A DNA stretch of 64,000 nt. Source: JAJRXR01 sp041402005 (GTDB taxonomy: Bacteria > Planctomycetota > Phycisphaerae > Phycisphaerales > UBA1924). Both the position numbers and the translations under genes were made by a program. The notes below the pieces were generated by a model that ran no database searches, had not been told where the DNA came from, and worked only from the letters and a program-made list of their open reading frames with translations. The stretch is taken from assembly GCA_041402005.1 (NCBI GenBank), contig JAWKTB010000008.1, forward strand, positions 62,001 through 126,000. Direction: 5' to 3'. Below are positions 29,965 through 38,400 of this stretch, in pieces. How positions within the stretch are numbered: the first letter of the stretch is position 1; every line of letters begins with the position of its first letter.

Positions 29965-31476
29965 TTACCCGAGCAGCTGCAGGACGGCCTGCGGACGCTG
30001 GTTGGCCAGCGAGAGGACGTTCGTCGAGGCGGCGACCAGGATCTGGTTCCGCGTCAGCGAAGCGGTCTCGTTCGCGAAGTCGGCGTCGCGGATGACGCTC
30101 TCGGCGGCCGAGGTGTTCTCGATCGTCACGCCCAGGCTCCGGATGGTGGCGCCGATCACGTTCTTCTGGAACGCGCCGAGGCGACCGCGGAGGCTGGAGA
30201 CCTGATCGATGGCCTCGTTGATGATCTTCTGGGCGCTGGACAGACCGGTCGAATCGGTCGTGGTCAGGTCGTAGGACTTGCCCGAGCCGAGGTCGTCGAG
30301 GAAGCCGAGGCTGTTGGTGCCCAGGTTACGGACCGCGACGTTGGAGATGCCCAGCGAGACGCGGCCGGCGATGTTGACGTCGGAGGAGAGCTGGAAGTCG
30401 GCGCCGCCGCCGGTGATGGTGAAGGCGTTGACCGAGGCCAGCGTGGTGGCGGTGGTCGTGTTGAAGTTCATGGAGACGTTGAGGAAGTCGGAGTTGACCG
30501 AGAGCTTCTTGCCCTTGCCGGTCGCGAGCAGGCCGTTGATGGTGCCGCCGACGTCCTGGCCCTCGTCACGCAGGGGGTTGGAGGCGGCGGAGTAGGTGGA
30601 GGCGACGGTGGTGTTGATGGTGGAGGTGTCGCCGGAGTTAAAGTTGTGGATGCCGTCGCCGCCCGTGATGCCGCCGTCGTCGACGACCTTCACGGAGACG
30701 AACTCGTTGGAGCCGTACTCGGTGGAGCGAAGGGAGACGCCCGTCGTGCCCGCCGAGGCGGTGACGCCGGTGACGTCGGAGAAGGTGTTGACCGCGGCGA
30801 CGATGGTCGCGATGGTCTGGCTGGAGGTGAACTGGAGCTCGCGGGAGCCCTTGGAGCCGGCGATCTCGATGACGAACGCGGAGGTCGCGCCGCCGAGGTC
30901 GAGGGTCGCGCCGCCGAGCGAGAGGTAGAGACCACCCTGCTGGGCGGACTGGGTGATGACGGCCTGGACGGCGAGGCTGGAGCCCTCGAACTTCGCGCCG
31001 TTGACCTTGAAGTCCGTGATGCCGGCGGCGACGGACTGGGTCTGGTAGTCGAAGCTGCCGTTCAGGAGCTTGGTGCCCTGGAAGCTGGTGGCGCCGGCGA
31101 TCCGGTCGATGGTCTGGAGGATCGAGTCGATCTGGTCCTGGTTCGCCGACTTCTCAGAGGCCGACTGACCGGCGGTGCTCGCCGACGAGGTCAGCAGGCC
31201 CTGGAGCTCGGTCAGCAGACTGGAGATCTCCTGGAGACCGCCCTCGGCGATGTTCACGACCTGGTCGGCACGCTCGGAGTTGCCGACCGCGGCGTTGAGG
31301 GCCTTGATCTCGCCGCGGAGGTTCTCCGAGGCGATCAGACCCGCCGGGTCGTCCTTGCCGCGGTTGATCCGCAGACCTGTGGACAGGCGCTCGAGCGAGT
31401 TGGTGAGCGAGAAGTTGTTCTCGCCCAGCACCCGCTGGGAAATCAGGGACGAGATATTCGTGTTAATGCGACTCAT
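29965..31476 (-). CDS. Flagellin 1
   Basis: 503 residues. The conserved N-terminal domain (INTNISSLISQRVLGENN; SLERLSTGLRINRGKDDPAGLIASENLR) and C-terminal domain (SLRGRLGAFQKNVIGATIRSLGVTIENTSAAESVIRDADFANETA...ANQRPQAVLQLLG) flank a variable, surface-exposed middle. It forms the filament. The start is ATG 31476 behind GGAGGA; the frame stays open upstream to 31554 by chance. It is the last gene of the flagellar locus and has its own terminator. A GGA-loop hairpin in its leader suggests CsrA control. Confidence 0.96.
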   Translation of the reverse strand: MSRINTNISSLISQRVLGENNFSLTNSLERLSTGLRINRGKDDPAGLIASENLRGEIKALNAAVGNSERADQVVNIAEGGLQEISSLLTELQGLLTSSASTAGQSASEKSANQDQIDSILQTIDRIAGATSFQGTKLLNGSFDYQTQSVAAGITDFKVNGAKFEGSSLAVQAVITQSAQQGGLYLSLGGATLDLGGATSAFVIEIAGSKGSRELQFTSSQTIATIVAAVNTFSDVTGVTASAGTTGVSLRSTEYGSNEFVSVKVVDDGGITGGDGIHNFNSGDTSTINTTVASTYSAASNPLRDEGQDVGGTINGLLATGKGKKLSVNSDFLNVSMNFNTTTATTLASVNAFTITGGGADFQLSSDVNIAGRVSLGISNVAVRNLGTNSLGFLDDLGSGKSYDLTTTDSTGLSSAQKIINEAIDQVSSLRGRLGAFQKNVIGATIRSLGVTIENTSAAESVIRDADFANETASLTRNQILVAASTNVLSLANQRPQAVLQLLG

Positions 31477-31578
31477 TTGAACTGATCCTCCGTGAACGCG
31501 ATGAGAGGAGGCTGGGGGCCCTTCCTCGGTGCTTCTCCGTGTGGGCGCCTCCACCCGCGGCCGGGTTCACCCGGCCGA

Positions 31579-31596
31579 CCCCGGCTCCTACCGGGG
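31579..31596 (-). promoter_or_regulatory. Candidate CsrA-binding hairpin, flagellin 1 leader
   Basis: A 6-bp G-C stem presents the loop UAGGAG; GGA in a hairpin loop is the core of CsrA recognition. A second GGA lies in the ribosome-binding site about 95 bases downstream. Both csrA and its antagonist fliW are encoded in the same locus. Confidence 0.5.
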
Positions 31597-31643
31597 CTGT
31601 CACATTCGTGTCGCGGGGCCCGAACGCCCGGCGACGCATCGTG

Positions 31644-31671
31644 GCATCGGCGACGCCCGGATTACGGTTCA
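31644..31671 (-). promoter_or_regulatory. Possible sigma-28-type flagellin promoter
   Basis: Minus-strand TGAACCGT, 12 bases, GCCGATGC resembles the FliA consensus TAAAGTTT-N11-GCCGATAA, with a good -10 element and a weak -35 element. It would give a leader of about 160 bases containing both hairpins. Confidence 0.3.
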
Positions 31672-31725
31672 GTGTTCGTCCAGAGAATCGCGCACAACGT
31701 CCCCCGGGAATCCCCCCCGCGCGAC

Positions 31726-31751
31726 AAAAAACCCCGCCACTTCGGGCGGGG
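31726..31751 (-). terminator. Terminator of the second flagellin gene
   Basis: CCCCGCC/GGCGGGG stem (31732-31738 with 31745-31751), six-base loop, and TTTTTT on the minus strand (complement of 31726-31731). Confidence 0.9.
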
Positions 31752-31804
31752 TCTCACGCTCACGAAATTGGGGAGGCCGCTCCCGTTCCGAGGTCCGCGC
31801 CGGG

Positions 31805-33370
31805 TTACCCGAGCAGCTGGAGCACGCTCTGGGCCTGCTGGTTGGCCAGTTGGAGGACCGAGGTGCCCGCCGCCTGGAGGATCTGGGCACGCGTCAGCTT
31901 GCTGGTCTCCTCGGCGAAGTCGGCGTCCACGATCTGCGACCGGCTCGCCGTCAGGTTCTCGAACTGCGACTGCAGACTCCGCACGTTCGTCTCCAGTACG
32001 TTCCGCTCGAACGCGCCCAGACGCCCTCGGAGCGTCGCGACCTCGTCGATCGCCTTCTCGAGGATCTCGCTGGCGGCGGTGAAGTCCTTCTGGTCCGCGC
32101 TGTTCTCCAGGCTGTTGGTCTGGCCGAACTTGAGGCTCGAGAGATATTGGACCGCGCCGTTGATGTACGAGCCGCCAAGGTTCGACGCCGACATCGACCC
32201 GATCCCGATGTTGGACTGCTGGAGCGCGGTGATGTCCTGCCCGAGCTGGAAGAGCGCCCCGCCGCCCGTGATATGGAACGTCGAGGCGGCTCCCGCGGGG
32301 GTGGTCGCGAACGTCTCGTCCAGCAGCAGCTCGACGCTGAGGTTGGTCTCATTGAGAGAGACGTTGAGCCCGTCCCCGGTCGCGAGCGAGCCGTTGATGA
32401 GCGCCTGGACGTCCCGCCCCTCGTCCCGCGTCGCCGCGACGAGTGAGGTCCCGATACCGGACCATGGGAAGCCGGCGGAGATGTCCGGCAGGTCGGCGTT
32501 GCCGTCGAACTTGTAGATGGCGAACGGGCTGTCGGCGGGGTCGGGTGGTCCGCCCACGCGCTTCACGCTCACGAACGCGTCCGAGCCGTAGTCTACCGAG
32601 CGGAACACGATGCCCGAGTTGGCGTCGCCGTTGATCAGGGCGGCCTGCACGCCGGTCTGGCTGGAACGGCTGTTGACGGCGGTGACGAGTTCGGAGAGGG
32701 GGCGTCCGGAGGAGATGGTGACCTCGACGACGCCCAGGCGCCCCGCGATCTGGAGGGTGGTGGAGGAGAGGAGGACGCCGTCGGGCGCCGCCCCCGGGTT
32801 GTCGCCGTTGAGGTAGAGCGCGCCCTTCTGGGCCGAGGCGATGACGTCGACGTCGACCTGGAGGGAGTTGGAGCCGACGAAGCTGGCGCCGAGGATGCTG
32901 GCGGTGCGGATCTCGTTGTTGACGAGGCCGCTGGTGACGTAGTCGAGCGAGCCGTCGAGCAGTCGGAGCCCGCCGAAGGTGGCGGTGTTGCTGATCCTGG
33001 TGATCGACTCGATGGCGGAGTCGATCTGGTTCTGGTTGGCGGCGATCTCCTCATCGGAGATGGCGCCCGAGTTGGCGCTCTGGACCATCAGCCCCTTGAT
33101 GGAGTTGAGGAGGTCCGAGATCTCGGAGAGGGCGCCCTCGGTGGTCGCGATGACGGAGCTGGCCCGCTCGGAGTTCTTGATGGCCTGGTCGATGCCGGCC
33201 AGGTCGGTCCCGATGCGCTCGGAGATGATGAGCCCCGCGGGGTCGTCCTTGCCGCGGTTGATGCGCAGGCCGGTGGACAGACGTTCGAGGCGCACCTCCA
33301 GCTCTTGGTTGGAGCGCGTCAGGTTCGACTGCGCGATGAGGCTCGGGATGTTCGTGTTGATTCTCGCCAT
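31805..33370 (-). CDS. Flagellin 2
   Basis: 521 residues. Same architecture as flagellin 1: N-terminal RINTNIPSLIAQSNLTRSN and RLSTGLRINRGKDDPAGLI, C-terminal LRGRLGAFERNVLETNVRSLQSQFENLTASRSQIVDADFAEET and LANQQAQSVLQLLG, with a different central region. Start ATG 33370 lies 5 bases after GGAGGAT; the frame remains open upstream by chance. Two divergent flagellins may form different zones of one filament, as in other bacteria with several flagellins. The leader has a GGA-loop hairpin. Confidence 0.96.
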   Translation of the reverse strand: MARINTNIPSLIAQSNLTRSNQELEVRLERLSTGLRINRGKDDPAGLIISERIGTDLAGIDQAIKNSERASSVIATTEGALSEISDLLNSIKGLMVQSANSGAISDEEIAANQNQIDSAIESITRISNTATFGGLRLLDGSLDYVTSGLVNNEIRTASILGASFVGSNSLQVDVDVIASAQKGALYLNGDNPGAAPDGVLLSSTTLQIAGRLGVVEVTISSGRPLSELVTAVNSRSSQTGVQAALINGDANSGIVFRSVDYGSDAFVSVKRVGGPPDPADSPFAIYKFDGNADLPDISAGFPWSGIGTSLVAATRDEGRDVQALINGSLATGDGLNVSLNETNLSVELLLDETFATTPAGAASTFHITGGGALFQLGQDITALQQSNIGIGSMSASNLGGSYINGAVQYLSSLKFGQTNSLENSADQKDFTAASEILEKAIDEVATLRGRLGAFERNVLETNVRSLQSQFENLTASRSQIVDADFAEETSKLTRAQILQAAGTSVLQLANQQAQSVLQLLG

Positions 33371-33401
33371 GGCAATCCTCCGTGATTGCGTATTCCGGCG
33401 T

Positions 33402-33430
33402 CCCCCGCCAGTGGCTCCTCCGCGCGGGGG
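33402..33430 (-). promoter_or_regulatory. Candidate CsrA-binding hairpin, flagellin 2 leader
   Basis: CCCCCGC/GCGGGGG (33402-33408 with 33424-33430) enclose a 15-base loop that contains GGAGGA on the minus strand, about 20 bases before a second GGAGGA that is the ribosome-binding site (33376-33381). This two-site layout is like that of CsrA-repressed flagellin leaders. Confidence 0.45.
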
Positions 33431-33488
33431 CGTTGATCGGTGGGTTCGGGTCCTCGGTCGGTGGTGTCTCGTCGAGGGGGGGCGGGCC

Positions 33489-33863
33489 TCAGCCGGCGCC
33501 GCGCATCCCCTCCGCGTGTCCGTTCGCTGGAGTCTGGGCCTTGGCGCCGTTGGCGACACGGGGCGTGGGCGCCTCGGCGTCGGGCCTGCCGGCGGTCAGC
33601 CGGTCGGCCTTGGCGCGGGTGGCGTTGCGGGCCGGCCCGGGCCTGATCTTCTGCGTGATCTCCTCGATCGCGCCGTTGGCGATCTTGGAGGCCTGCTCGT
33701 TCTCCCGCGTGATCGCGTCGTACACCTCCTTGCGGTGGACGGCGATGCGGGTGGGCGCGGTGATCCCGAGGCGGACCTTGTCGCCCCGGATGTCGACGAC
33801 CGTGATCTCGATGTCGTCGCCGATCATGATCGTCTCGTCGCGCTGCCGTGAGAGCACCAGCAT
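33489..33863 (-). CDS. csrA: Carbon storage/translation regulator CsrA, C-terminally extended
   Basis: 124 residues. Residues 1-60 are a standard CsrA: MLVLSRQRDETIMIGDDIEITVVDIRGDKVRLGI with the RNA-binding first strand, then APTRIAVHRKEVYDAI. The family is normally 60-75 residues; here a further 50-odd residues of low-complexity Ala/Pro/Thr/Arg sequence follow. It binds GGA motifs in mRNA leaders and, as in Bacillus, is probably held in check by FliW. Start ATG 33863 follows AAGGAG; the frame extends upstream only by chance. The gene lies between fliW and the flagellin genes, its expected targets. Confidence 0.93.
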   Translation of the reverse strand: MLVLSRQRDETIMIGDDIEITVVDIRGDKVRLGITAPTRIAVHRKEVYDAITRENEQASKIANGAIEEITQKIRPGPARNATRAKADRLTAGRPDAEAPTPRVANGAKAQTPANGHAEGMRGAG

Positions 33864-34025
33864 TGCGTCTGCTCCTTCGCTTCCGGCGCTGATGGGCTTC
33901 CCTGCCCCGCCGGCCGGTCTGACGTTTCTCTCCCGACCCTTCCGAACCCGCCGCGGATCACGACGCGCACCGACACCCCTGGGCGCCGAGCCCGACCACA
34001 ACCCGCGGACGACCGAGCGACGTCC

Positions 34026-34466
34026 CTAGGCGGACGCCGCCTTCGCGCCAACCTTCATCAGCGGGTGGCGCGTCGTCCAGCGCTTCTCGGCGAGCACCAT
34101 CTGCTCGCCGACCTTGCTGAGCGTGTTGATCACCAGCGGCCCCTGGAGGTTGCCGGTGAGCTGCTGCTCGATCTTGTTCACGATGACGAAGACCTGGGCG
34201 TCCTCGAGCCGCTCGAGTCCCAGCCCCTCCATCTGCTCCGGGCGGATGGGCGCCGAGTACTCCGGCTCGAAGAGTGTCGGGTCCGTCACCACGAAGGCGA
34301 GACTCGCCTCGTCCAGGCTCTGCAGCCAGAAGAAGCACGCGTCGTCGCCCGGTTGCAGCAGACACCATCGTGTCATGCCCGGGAATCCGAGCACGCCCCT
34401 TGGGAAGGTGATCACGCGGTCCTCCGCGATCTCGATCACCCCAAAGCGTGTGGTCCGCACGTCCAT
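34026..34466 (-). CDS. fliW: Flagellar assembly factor FliW
   Basis: 146 residues, normal length. The FliW pattern is clear: FGVIEIAEDRVITFPRGVLGFPGMTRWCLL, then FFWLQSLDEASLAFVVTDP and NLQGPLVINTLSKVGEQMVL. It binds flagellin and CsrA by turns: free FliW blocks CsrA, and flagellin accumulation releases CsrA to repress flagellin translation. Start ATG 34466 was chosen because the conserved region begins there and GGAG precedes it. It lies 162 bp upstream of csrA. Confidence 0.96.
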   Translation of the reverse strand: MDVRTTRFGVIEIAEDRVITFPRGVLGFPGMTRWCLLQPGDDACFFWLQSLDEASLAFVVTDPTLFEPEYSAPIRPEQMEGLGLERLEDAQVFVIVNKIEQQLTGNLQGPLVINTLSKVGEQMVLAEKRWTTRHPLMKVGAKAASA

Positions 34467-34589
34467 GTGTGCGCTCCGATCCTTCGGCCACCACGTGGGA
34501 TCGACGACCCGGCGATCCACGCCGGTCGACGTCCTGTCCAACGCGTCCGCCCGGCCGATGGCGCGGACGCTCGTTCGATCCAACCCTCA

Positions 34590-34611
34590 CGCCCGGGCTT
34601 CCACCCGGGCG
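34590..34611 (-). promoter_or_regulatory. Strong hairpin between flgL and fliW
   Basis: CGCCCGGG/CCCGGGCG, 8 perfect pairs with loop UGGAAG on the minus strand, beginning 5 bases after the flgL stop codon. There is no U-tract. It may be a weak terminator or processing barrier; the GGA in its loop also fits a CsrA site. Confidence 0.5.
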
Positions 34612-34615
34612 ACGG

Positions 34616-36661
34616 CTACAGGTAGTTCAACAGCGAGAGCTGCGTCAGCCCCGCCGTGATCTGCAACGTCGCGGCCAACTGCGTCTGGAGCATCGTCAGG
34701 CGGGTCGCCGCCTCGGCGTAGTCCGTGTCACGCAGCTTCGACCGCAGCGATTCGTCAAGCAGCACGCGTTCCTCTTCACGTCTGGATTCGTCGTCCACCC
34801 GCCGGGCATACCCCCCGACGAGCCCATGAGTCTCGATGAGCCGCGTCGCCGCGGACCCGATCTTCTCTGCCGCAAACTGGATGCCAGAGATGTCGTTGTT
34901 CAACAGAGCGTCCCGAAGATCGATCAGGTGCGTGAACAGGTTGTCCACCCGCACCTTCGCCACGTCCTTCGAGTACAGCACGTTGCCCGAGGGATCGAGC
35001 GTCGTGTCCAGCAGGCCCAGTTGCTGGGCGGCCGGCGAGTTGTTTTTGCGCTCCACGCTCAGGTTCCCCCCGATCGCCCCGTCCTGGACGAACATCAGCC
35101 CGTTCCGGTCGGGGGGCAGGGAGGCGTCGAAGTCGGTGGTCGCCCGACCGGCGGCGGTCAGGGCGGCGTCCGCCTGCGCGTTGATCGCCGCCAACAGCGA
35201 CCCCACGTCCGCCACGTCCGTCGGCTGGAGGTCGATGTCGATCTCGAACCCGTCGCCCAGGGTGATTGTGAAGTCGACGTTCAAGGCCGGATCGAGCAGG
35301 CCCGTGGTCGGGTCGGTCCGCCCTGAGAGGACCTGCACACCCCGCCCATCGTTGAAGTCGCTCAGGGAGGTCGTGTCCATGTAGGACCGGATGCCCAGGG
35401 CGGTCGCGGTCGCCGTCCCGTCGTTGACGTCGGTGATGGAGAGGGCCCGGTCGGCGCCTCCCGCGATCTCGGTCACGACCGAGATCCCCCGTCCGTCGTC
35501 GGAGATGATGACGCGCGTCCCGGGGACGCTCGCCTCGATCGCCGATCGGATGTCCGCCAGCGTCGTCGCCCCCGACAGATCCACGTTCACGGTCCGGGCG
35601 TTGTTGGTGATCTGCAGCTCGCCCAGCGGGGGCGTGATCCCCTGGAGCGATGCGATCGTCGTCGTCCAGGTGAGCTTCGGGTCCAGTGACGCGCCGACGG
35701 CGTTCCCCGAGTCGAACGCGGTGGGGGGGTCGAAGACGATGCCCAGGTCCGAGCCCGCCGTCCCGCCCACCGGGTCGGAGAACGTCAGCGAGCCCGACGG
35801 CACGTCGAGCGTGAGCGAGTCCCCCGAGATCGAGACCCCGCCCGGTCCCAGGATGGTGACGCCGTTGTCGGTCTCGTACTGGTGGATGGCGGCGGTGATT
35901 GCGTCAGCGACGTCGCCGATCGTGTCCGCCTGCGAGATGTCCACGCTGGCGGTGACGCCGCCATTGAACGAGAAGTCGATGCTGGTCTTCTGGATCCCCT
36001 GTCCGTTGGCGCCCCGGAGGTCGGAGAGCTTCGTGGAGAGGGTGAGGTCGGGGTCGAGGTCGACCGACCCGACGACGCGGTTCGAGACGTCGCCGATGAC
36101 GTTGTTGGCGCCGAGGGTGACGGGGACGGTGCTGCCGAGCCCGAGGTCGGTGAGGAGTCCCCCGATGCCCCCGACGTACCGGTAGGCGCCGTCGACGTTC
36201 TGGATCGGTGGCGTGCCGGGGCGCGTCCCGCCGAAGACGTGCCCTACGAGCGACTCCTGGTTCGACAGGCGGAGCAGCGAGGCGATCAGGGAGTCGACGA
36301 CGCTGGCCTGCGTGTGGCGCTCGGAGTCCGAGGCGGTCGAGTCGATTTGCGAGGAGGCGAGGCTCTTGGCCTCGTTGACCAGGTCCTGGATCTCGCTGAG
36401 CGTCGAGTCGAGCGTGTCGAGCGAGCCCGCGGCGTACTGCAGGTTCTGCAGCTTCTGGTCCGACCGCTCGAGGCGGCTGTCGATCGCGGAGATCGTGGCG
36501 GCCTTGATCGGATCGTCGCTGAAGCGCCCGATCGCGACGCCGGTCGAGAGCTGACGGGTGATGTTGAAGAGCTCCAGGTTCGTCCGCCCCATGAAGGCGA
36601 GCGACGTCCTGTTCTTGAGAAGCATGGGCACGCGCCCGATGTTGGCGGGGAAGCTGCCCAC
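34616..36661 (-). CDS. flgL: Flagellar hook-associated protein 3 (FlgL), long form
   Basis: 681 residues from GTG 36661, whose first base is the last base of the flgK stop codon (TAGTG). N-terminal domain: IGRVPMLLKNRTSLAFMGRTNLELFNITRQLSTGVAIGRFSDDP, the flagellin-like start of FlgL; C-terminal coiled coil LRDTDYAEAATRLTMLQTQLAATLQITAGL. It is about twice the length of enterobacterial FlgL because of a large central insertion of beta-rich, flagellin-like repeats (for example FSFNGGVTASVDISQADTIGDVADAI). It forms the hook-filament junction with FlgK. A longer frame that runs upstream across flgK is spurious. Confidence 0.9.
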   Translation of the reverse strand: MGSFPANIGRVPMLLKNRTSLAFMGRTNLELFNITRQLSTGVAIGRFSDDPIKAATISAIDSRLERSDQKLQNLQYAAGSLDTLDSTLSEIQDLVNEAKSLASSQIDSTASDSERHTQASVVDSLIASLLRLSNQESLVGHVFGGTRPGTPPIQNVDGAYRYVGGIGGLLTDLGLGSTVPVTLGANNVIGDVSNRVVGSVDLDPDLTLSTKLSDLRGANGQGIQKTSIDFSFNGGVTASVDISQADTIGDVADAITAAIHQYETDNGVTILGPGGVSISGDSLTLDVPSGSLTFSDPVGGTAGSDLGIVFDPPTAFDSGNAVGASLDPKLTWTTTIASLQGITPPLGELQITNNARTVNVDLSGATTLADIRSAIEASVPGTRVIISDDGRGISVVTEIAGGADRALSITDVNDGTATATALGIRSYMDTTSLSDFNDGRGVQVLSGRTDPTTGLLDPALNVDFTITLGDGFEIDIDLQPTDVADVGSLLAAINAQADAALTAAGRATTDFDASLPPDRNGLMFVQDGAIGGNLSVERKNNSPAAQQLGLLDTTLDPSGNVLYSKDVAKVRVDNLFTHLIDLRDALLNNDISGIQFAAEKIGSAATRLIETHGLVGGYARRVDDESRREEERVLLDESLRSKLRDTDYAEAATRLTMLQTQLAATLQITAGLTQLSLLNYL

Positions 36662-38400
36662 TACACGAGCTCCTGGAGCTGGCCCAGCATCTCGTTGGCG
36701 ATCTGGATGAGCTTGGCGGCGCCGTTGTACGCCTGCTGGAACATGATCAGGTTCACCGACTCCTCGTCGGCGTCGACGCCCGAGACCGAGTCGCGCTGGG
36801 CCTGGAGGCTCTCGCGGACGAAGGCGGCGCTGGTGGCCTGGGTCTGGGCGCCGGAGGTCTGCGTGCCGACGTGCTGGACGTGGTCGAGCCAGAACTTCTG
36901 GAACCCGACCCCGCCGAAGGCCTGCACCGGGAAGTCGCGAAGGTCCGCCATCGCCAGGGCGTTGGCGTTCTCGACGAAGATTCCGCCGACCGATCGCCCG
37001 AGCATGACCTTGGTCGGGTCGTCGAGCAGGGCCTGGCGGATGCCGATGTCGCCCGCGTCCTCGCCCGTGAAGAAGCTGTTGACCCCCATCACGCCCAGGA
37101 TGTTGGACGAGTCGTCCGCGAAGCTGAACTCGTACCCCGAGTCGGCCGTGATCGACAGGTGTCCCTCGGCGTCCCACGTGGCGTTGAGCCCGTCGATCGC
37201 GTCGATCGCCGCCCGAATGTCCTCGGGCGTCGTGTCGTCCGCCGTCCCGGGAACCCCGGCGTTCGTGATCCCGTCCAGGTCGACGTCGATCTGCACGCGT
37301 CCGGTCGCCCCGGTCTGCTTGTTGGTCCACTCGACGTAGAACGACCCGTTGCTCGCCTGGAAGGGCAGGTCGGCGAAGGCGTCGTTGTTCGGGTCGTTGA
37401 TCGCCATCGTGCGAGAGGGCGCCCCGACCCGCAGGTTCGACAGCGTCGAGGTGAGCTGGCTCGCGTTTCGTCCCGTCGCGTGCACCGAGTTGACGTGAAA
37501 GATCAGCTGCGAGGCGAGCTTGTTCAGGCGGTCGATCGTGTCGTCGATCGCGCCGTTGCGCGTCGCGAGCAGGCCCCCGATCGACCCCTCGCGAACGTCC
37601 AAGGGCTCGCCGTCCTGCTCGACGATGACGTTCACGCTCACCGTCCCGGTGCTCTGGTCGGTGACGCGTTTGACGTCGAGCCCGCGGCTCACCCCGCCCA
37701 GCACGATCGGCGTCGAGCCCACCAGGATGTCCAGGTTCCCCTGCGGGTCCTCGACCGTCGTCACGTCGAGCAGCCCCGAGAGCTCGGTGATCAGCCCGTC
37801 CCGCTGGTCTCGCAGCGAGCTCGCCGTGCCCCCGGCGCCCTCGAACTGCTGGATCTCGGAGTTCAGGCCCGCGATCTCGTCGAGCAGCGAGTTCGCGCGC
37901 ACGACGCTCGCGTCGATGTCGTCCTCGACCTGGCGGCGCAGCTGGCCGAGGTCCGTCCGCAGCGACTTGATGAACCCCGCGAGCTTGTCCCCCTGCTCGA
38001 CCACGCCCGCCGGCGTGCCCGCCAGGTTGGCGATCTCCGACCAGGAGTTGAAGAAGCCGGACAGCTCGCTGGACAGGTCGTACCCGGTCAGTTCGTTGAG
38101 CAGACCCTCGACCTGCGACGAGATGTCGAACTGGGTGCTCTTGGACGACTCGTCGGAGACGCTCGCCCACAGGCGTCGCTGGATCGCCTCGTTGATCTGG
38201 CGACGCACGCCCGTGACCTGCACGCCCTGGCCGATGAGGAACCGCCCGCTCGCGCGCGTCTGGATGGGCGAGAGCGAGGCGAGCTGGCGCGTGTACCCGG
38301 GCGTGGCAATGTTGGCGAGGTTCTGGCCCGCGACCTGGATGCCGATCTGGCTCGTGGTCAGAGCGGAGCGGGCGATGTAGATGGCGGATGAAAGGCTCAT
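36661..38400 (-). CDS. flgK: Flagellar hook-associated protein 1 (FlgK)
   Basis: 579 residues. N-terminal rod-type motif SSAIYIARSALTTSQIGIQVAGQNLANIATPGYTR and C-terminal helix ending SVNLIMFQQAYNGAAKLIQIANEMLGQL are diagnostic. Middle region includes LVGSTPIVLGG and VNSVHATGRN. It is the first junction protein between hook and filament. It overlaps flgN upstream by four bases and flgL downstream by one, giving tight operon coupling. Confidence 0.96.
   Translation of the reverse strand: MSLSSAIYIARSALTTSQIGIQVAGQNLANIATPGYTRQLASLSPIQTRASGRFLIGQGVQVTGVRRQINEAIQRRLWASVSDESSKSTQFDISSQVEGLLNELTGYDLSSELSGFFNSWSEIANLAGTPAGVVEQGDKLAGFIKSLRTDLGQLRRQVEDDIDASVVRANSLLDEIAGLNSEIQQFEGAGGTASSLRDQRDGLITELSGLLDVTTVEDPQGNLDILVGSTPIVLGGVSRGLDVKRVTDQSTGTVSVNVIVEQDGEPLDVREGSIGGLLATRNGAIDDTIDRLNKLASQLIFHVNSVHATGRNASQLTSTLSNLRVGAPSRTMAINDPNNDAFADLPFQASNGSFYVEWTNKQTGATGRVQIDVDLDGITNAGVPGTADDTTPEDIRAAIDAIDGLNATWDAEGHLSITADSGYEFSFADDSSNILGVMGVNSFFTGEDAGDIGIRQALLDDPTKVMLGRSVGGIFVENANALAMADLRDFPVQAFGGVGFQKFWLDHVQHVGTQTSGAQTQATSAAFVRESLQAQRDSVSGVDADEESVNLIMFQQAYNGAAKLIQIANEMLGQLQELV

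Larger units (their letters stand above)
31477..31804 (-). other. Flagellin 1 leader and promoter region, 328 bp
   Basis: No gene here. It holds, in minus-strand order, the terminator of flagellin 2, a possible sigma-28-type promoter (TGAACCGT, 12 bases, GCCGATGC; 31644-31671), a CCCCGG-TAGGAG-CCGGGG hairpin at 31579-31596, a GGCCGGGT/ACCCGGCC hairpin at 31559-31576 and the GGAGGA ribosome-binding site at 31486-31491. Confidence 0.6.

Noticed and set aside
28150..31485. 1111-codon open frame on the plus strand across the symporter, Xer and flagellin genes
   Set aside because: Spans three well-supported minus-strand genes and their terminator; the translation has no signal sequence, domain or membrane pattern that makes sense.
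33421..33480. Sigma-28-type promoter for flagellin 2
   Set aside because: ACCGATCA is a possible -10 element, but nothing like the TAAA element is found at the right spacing.
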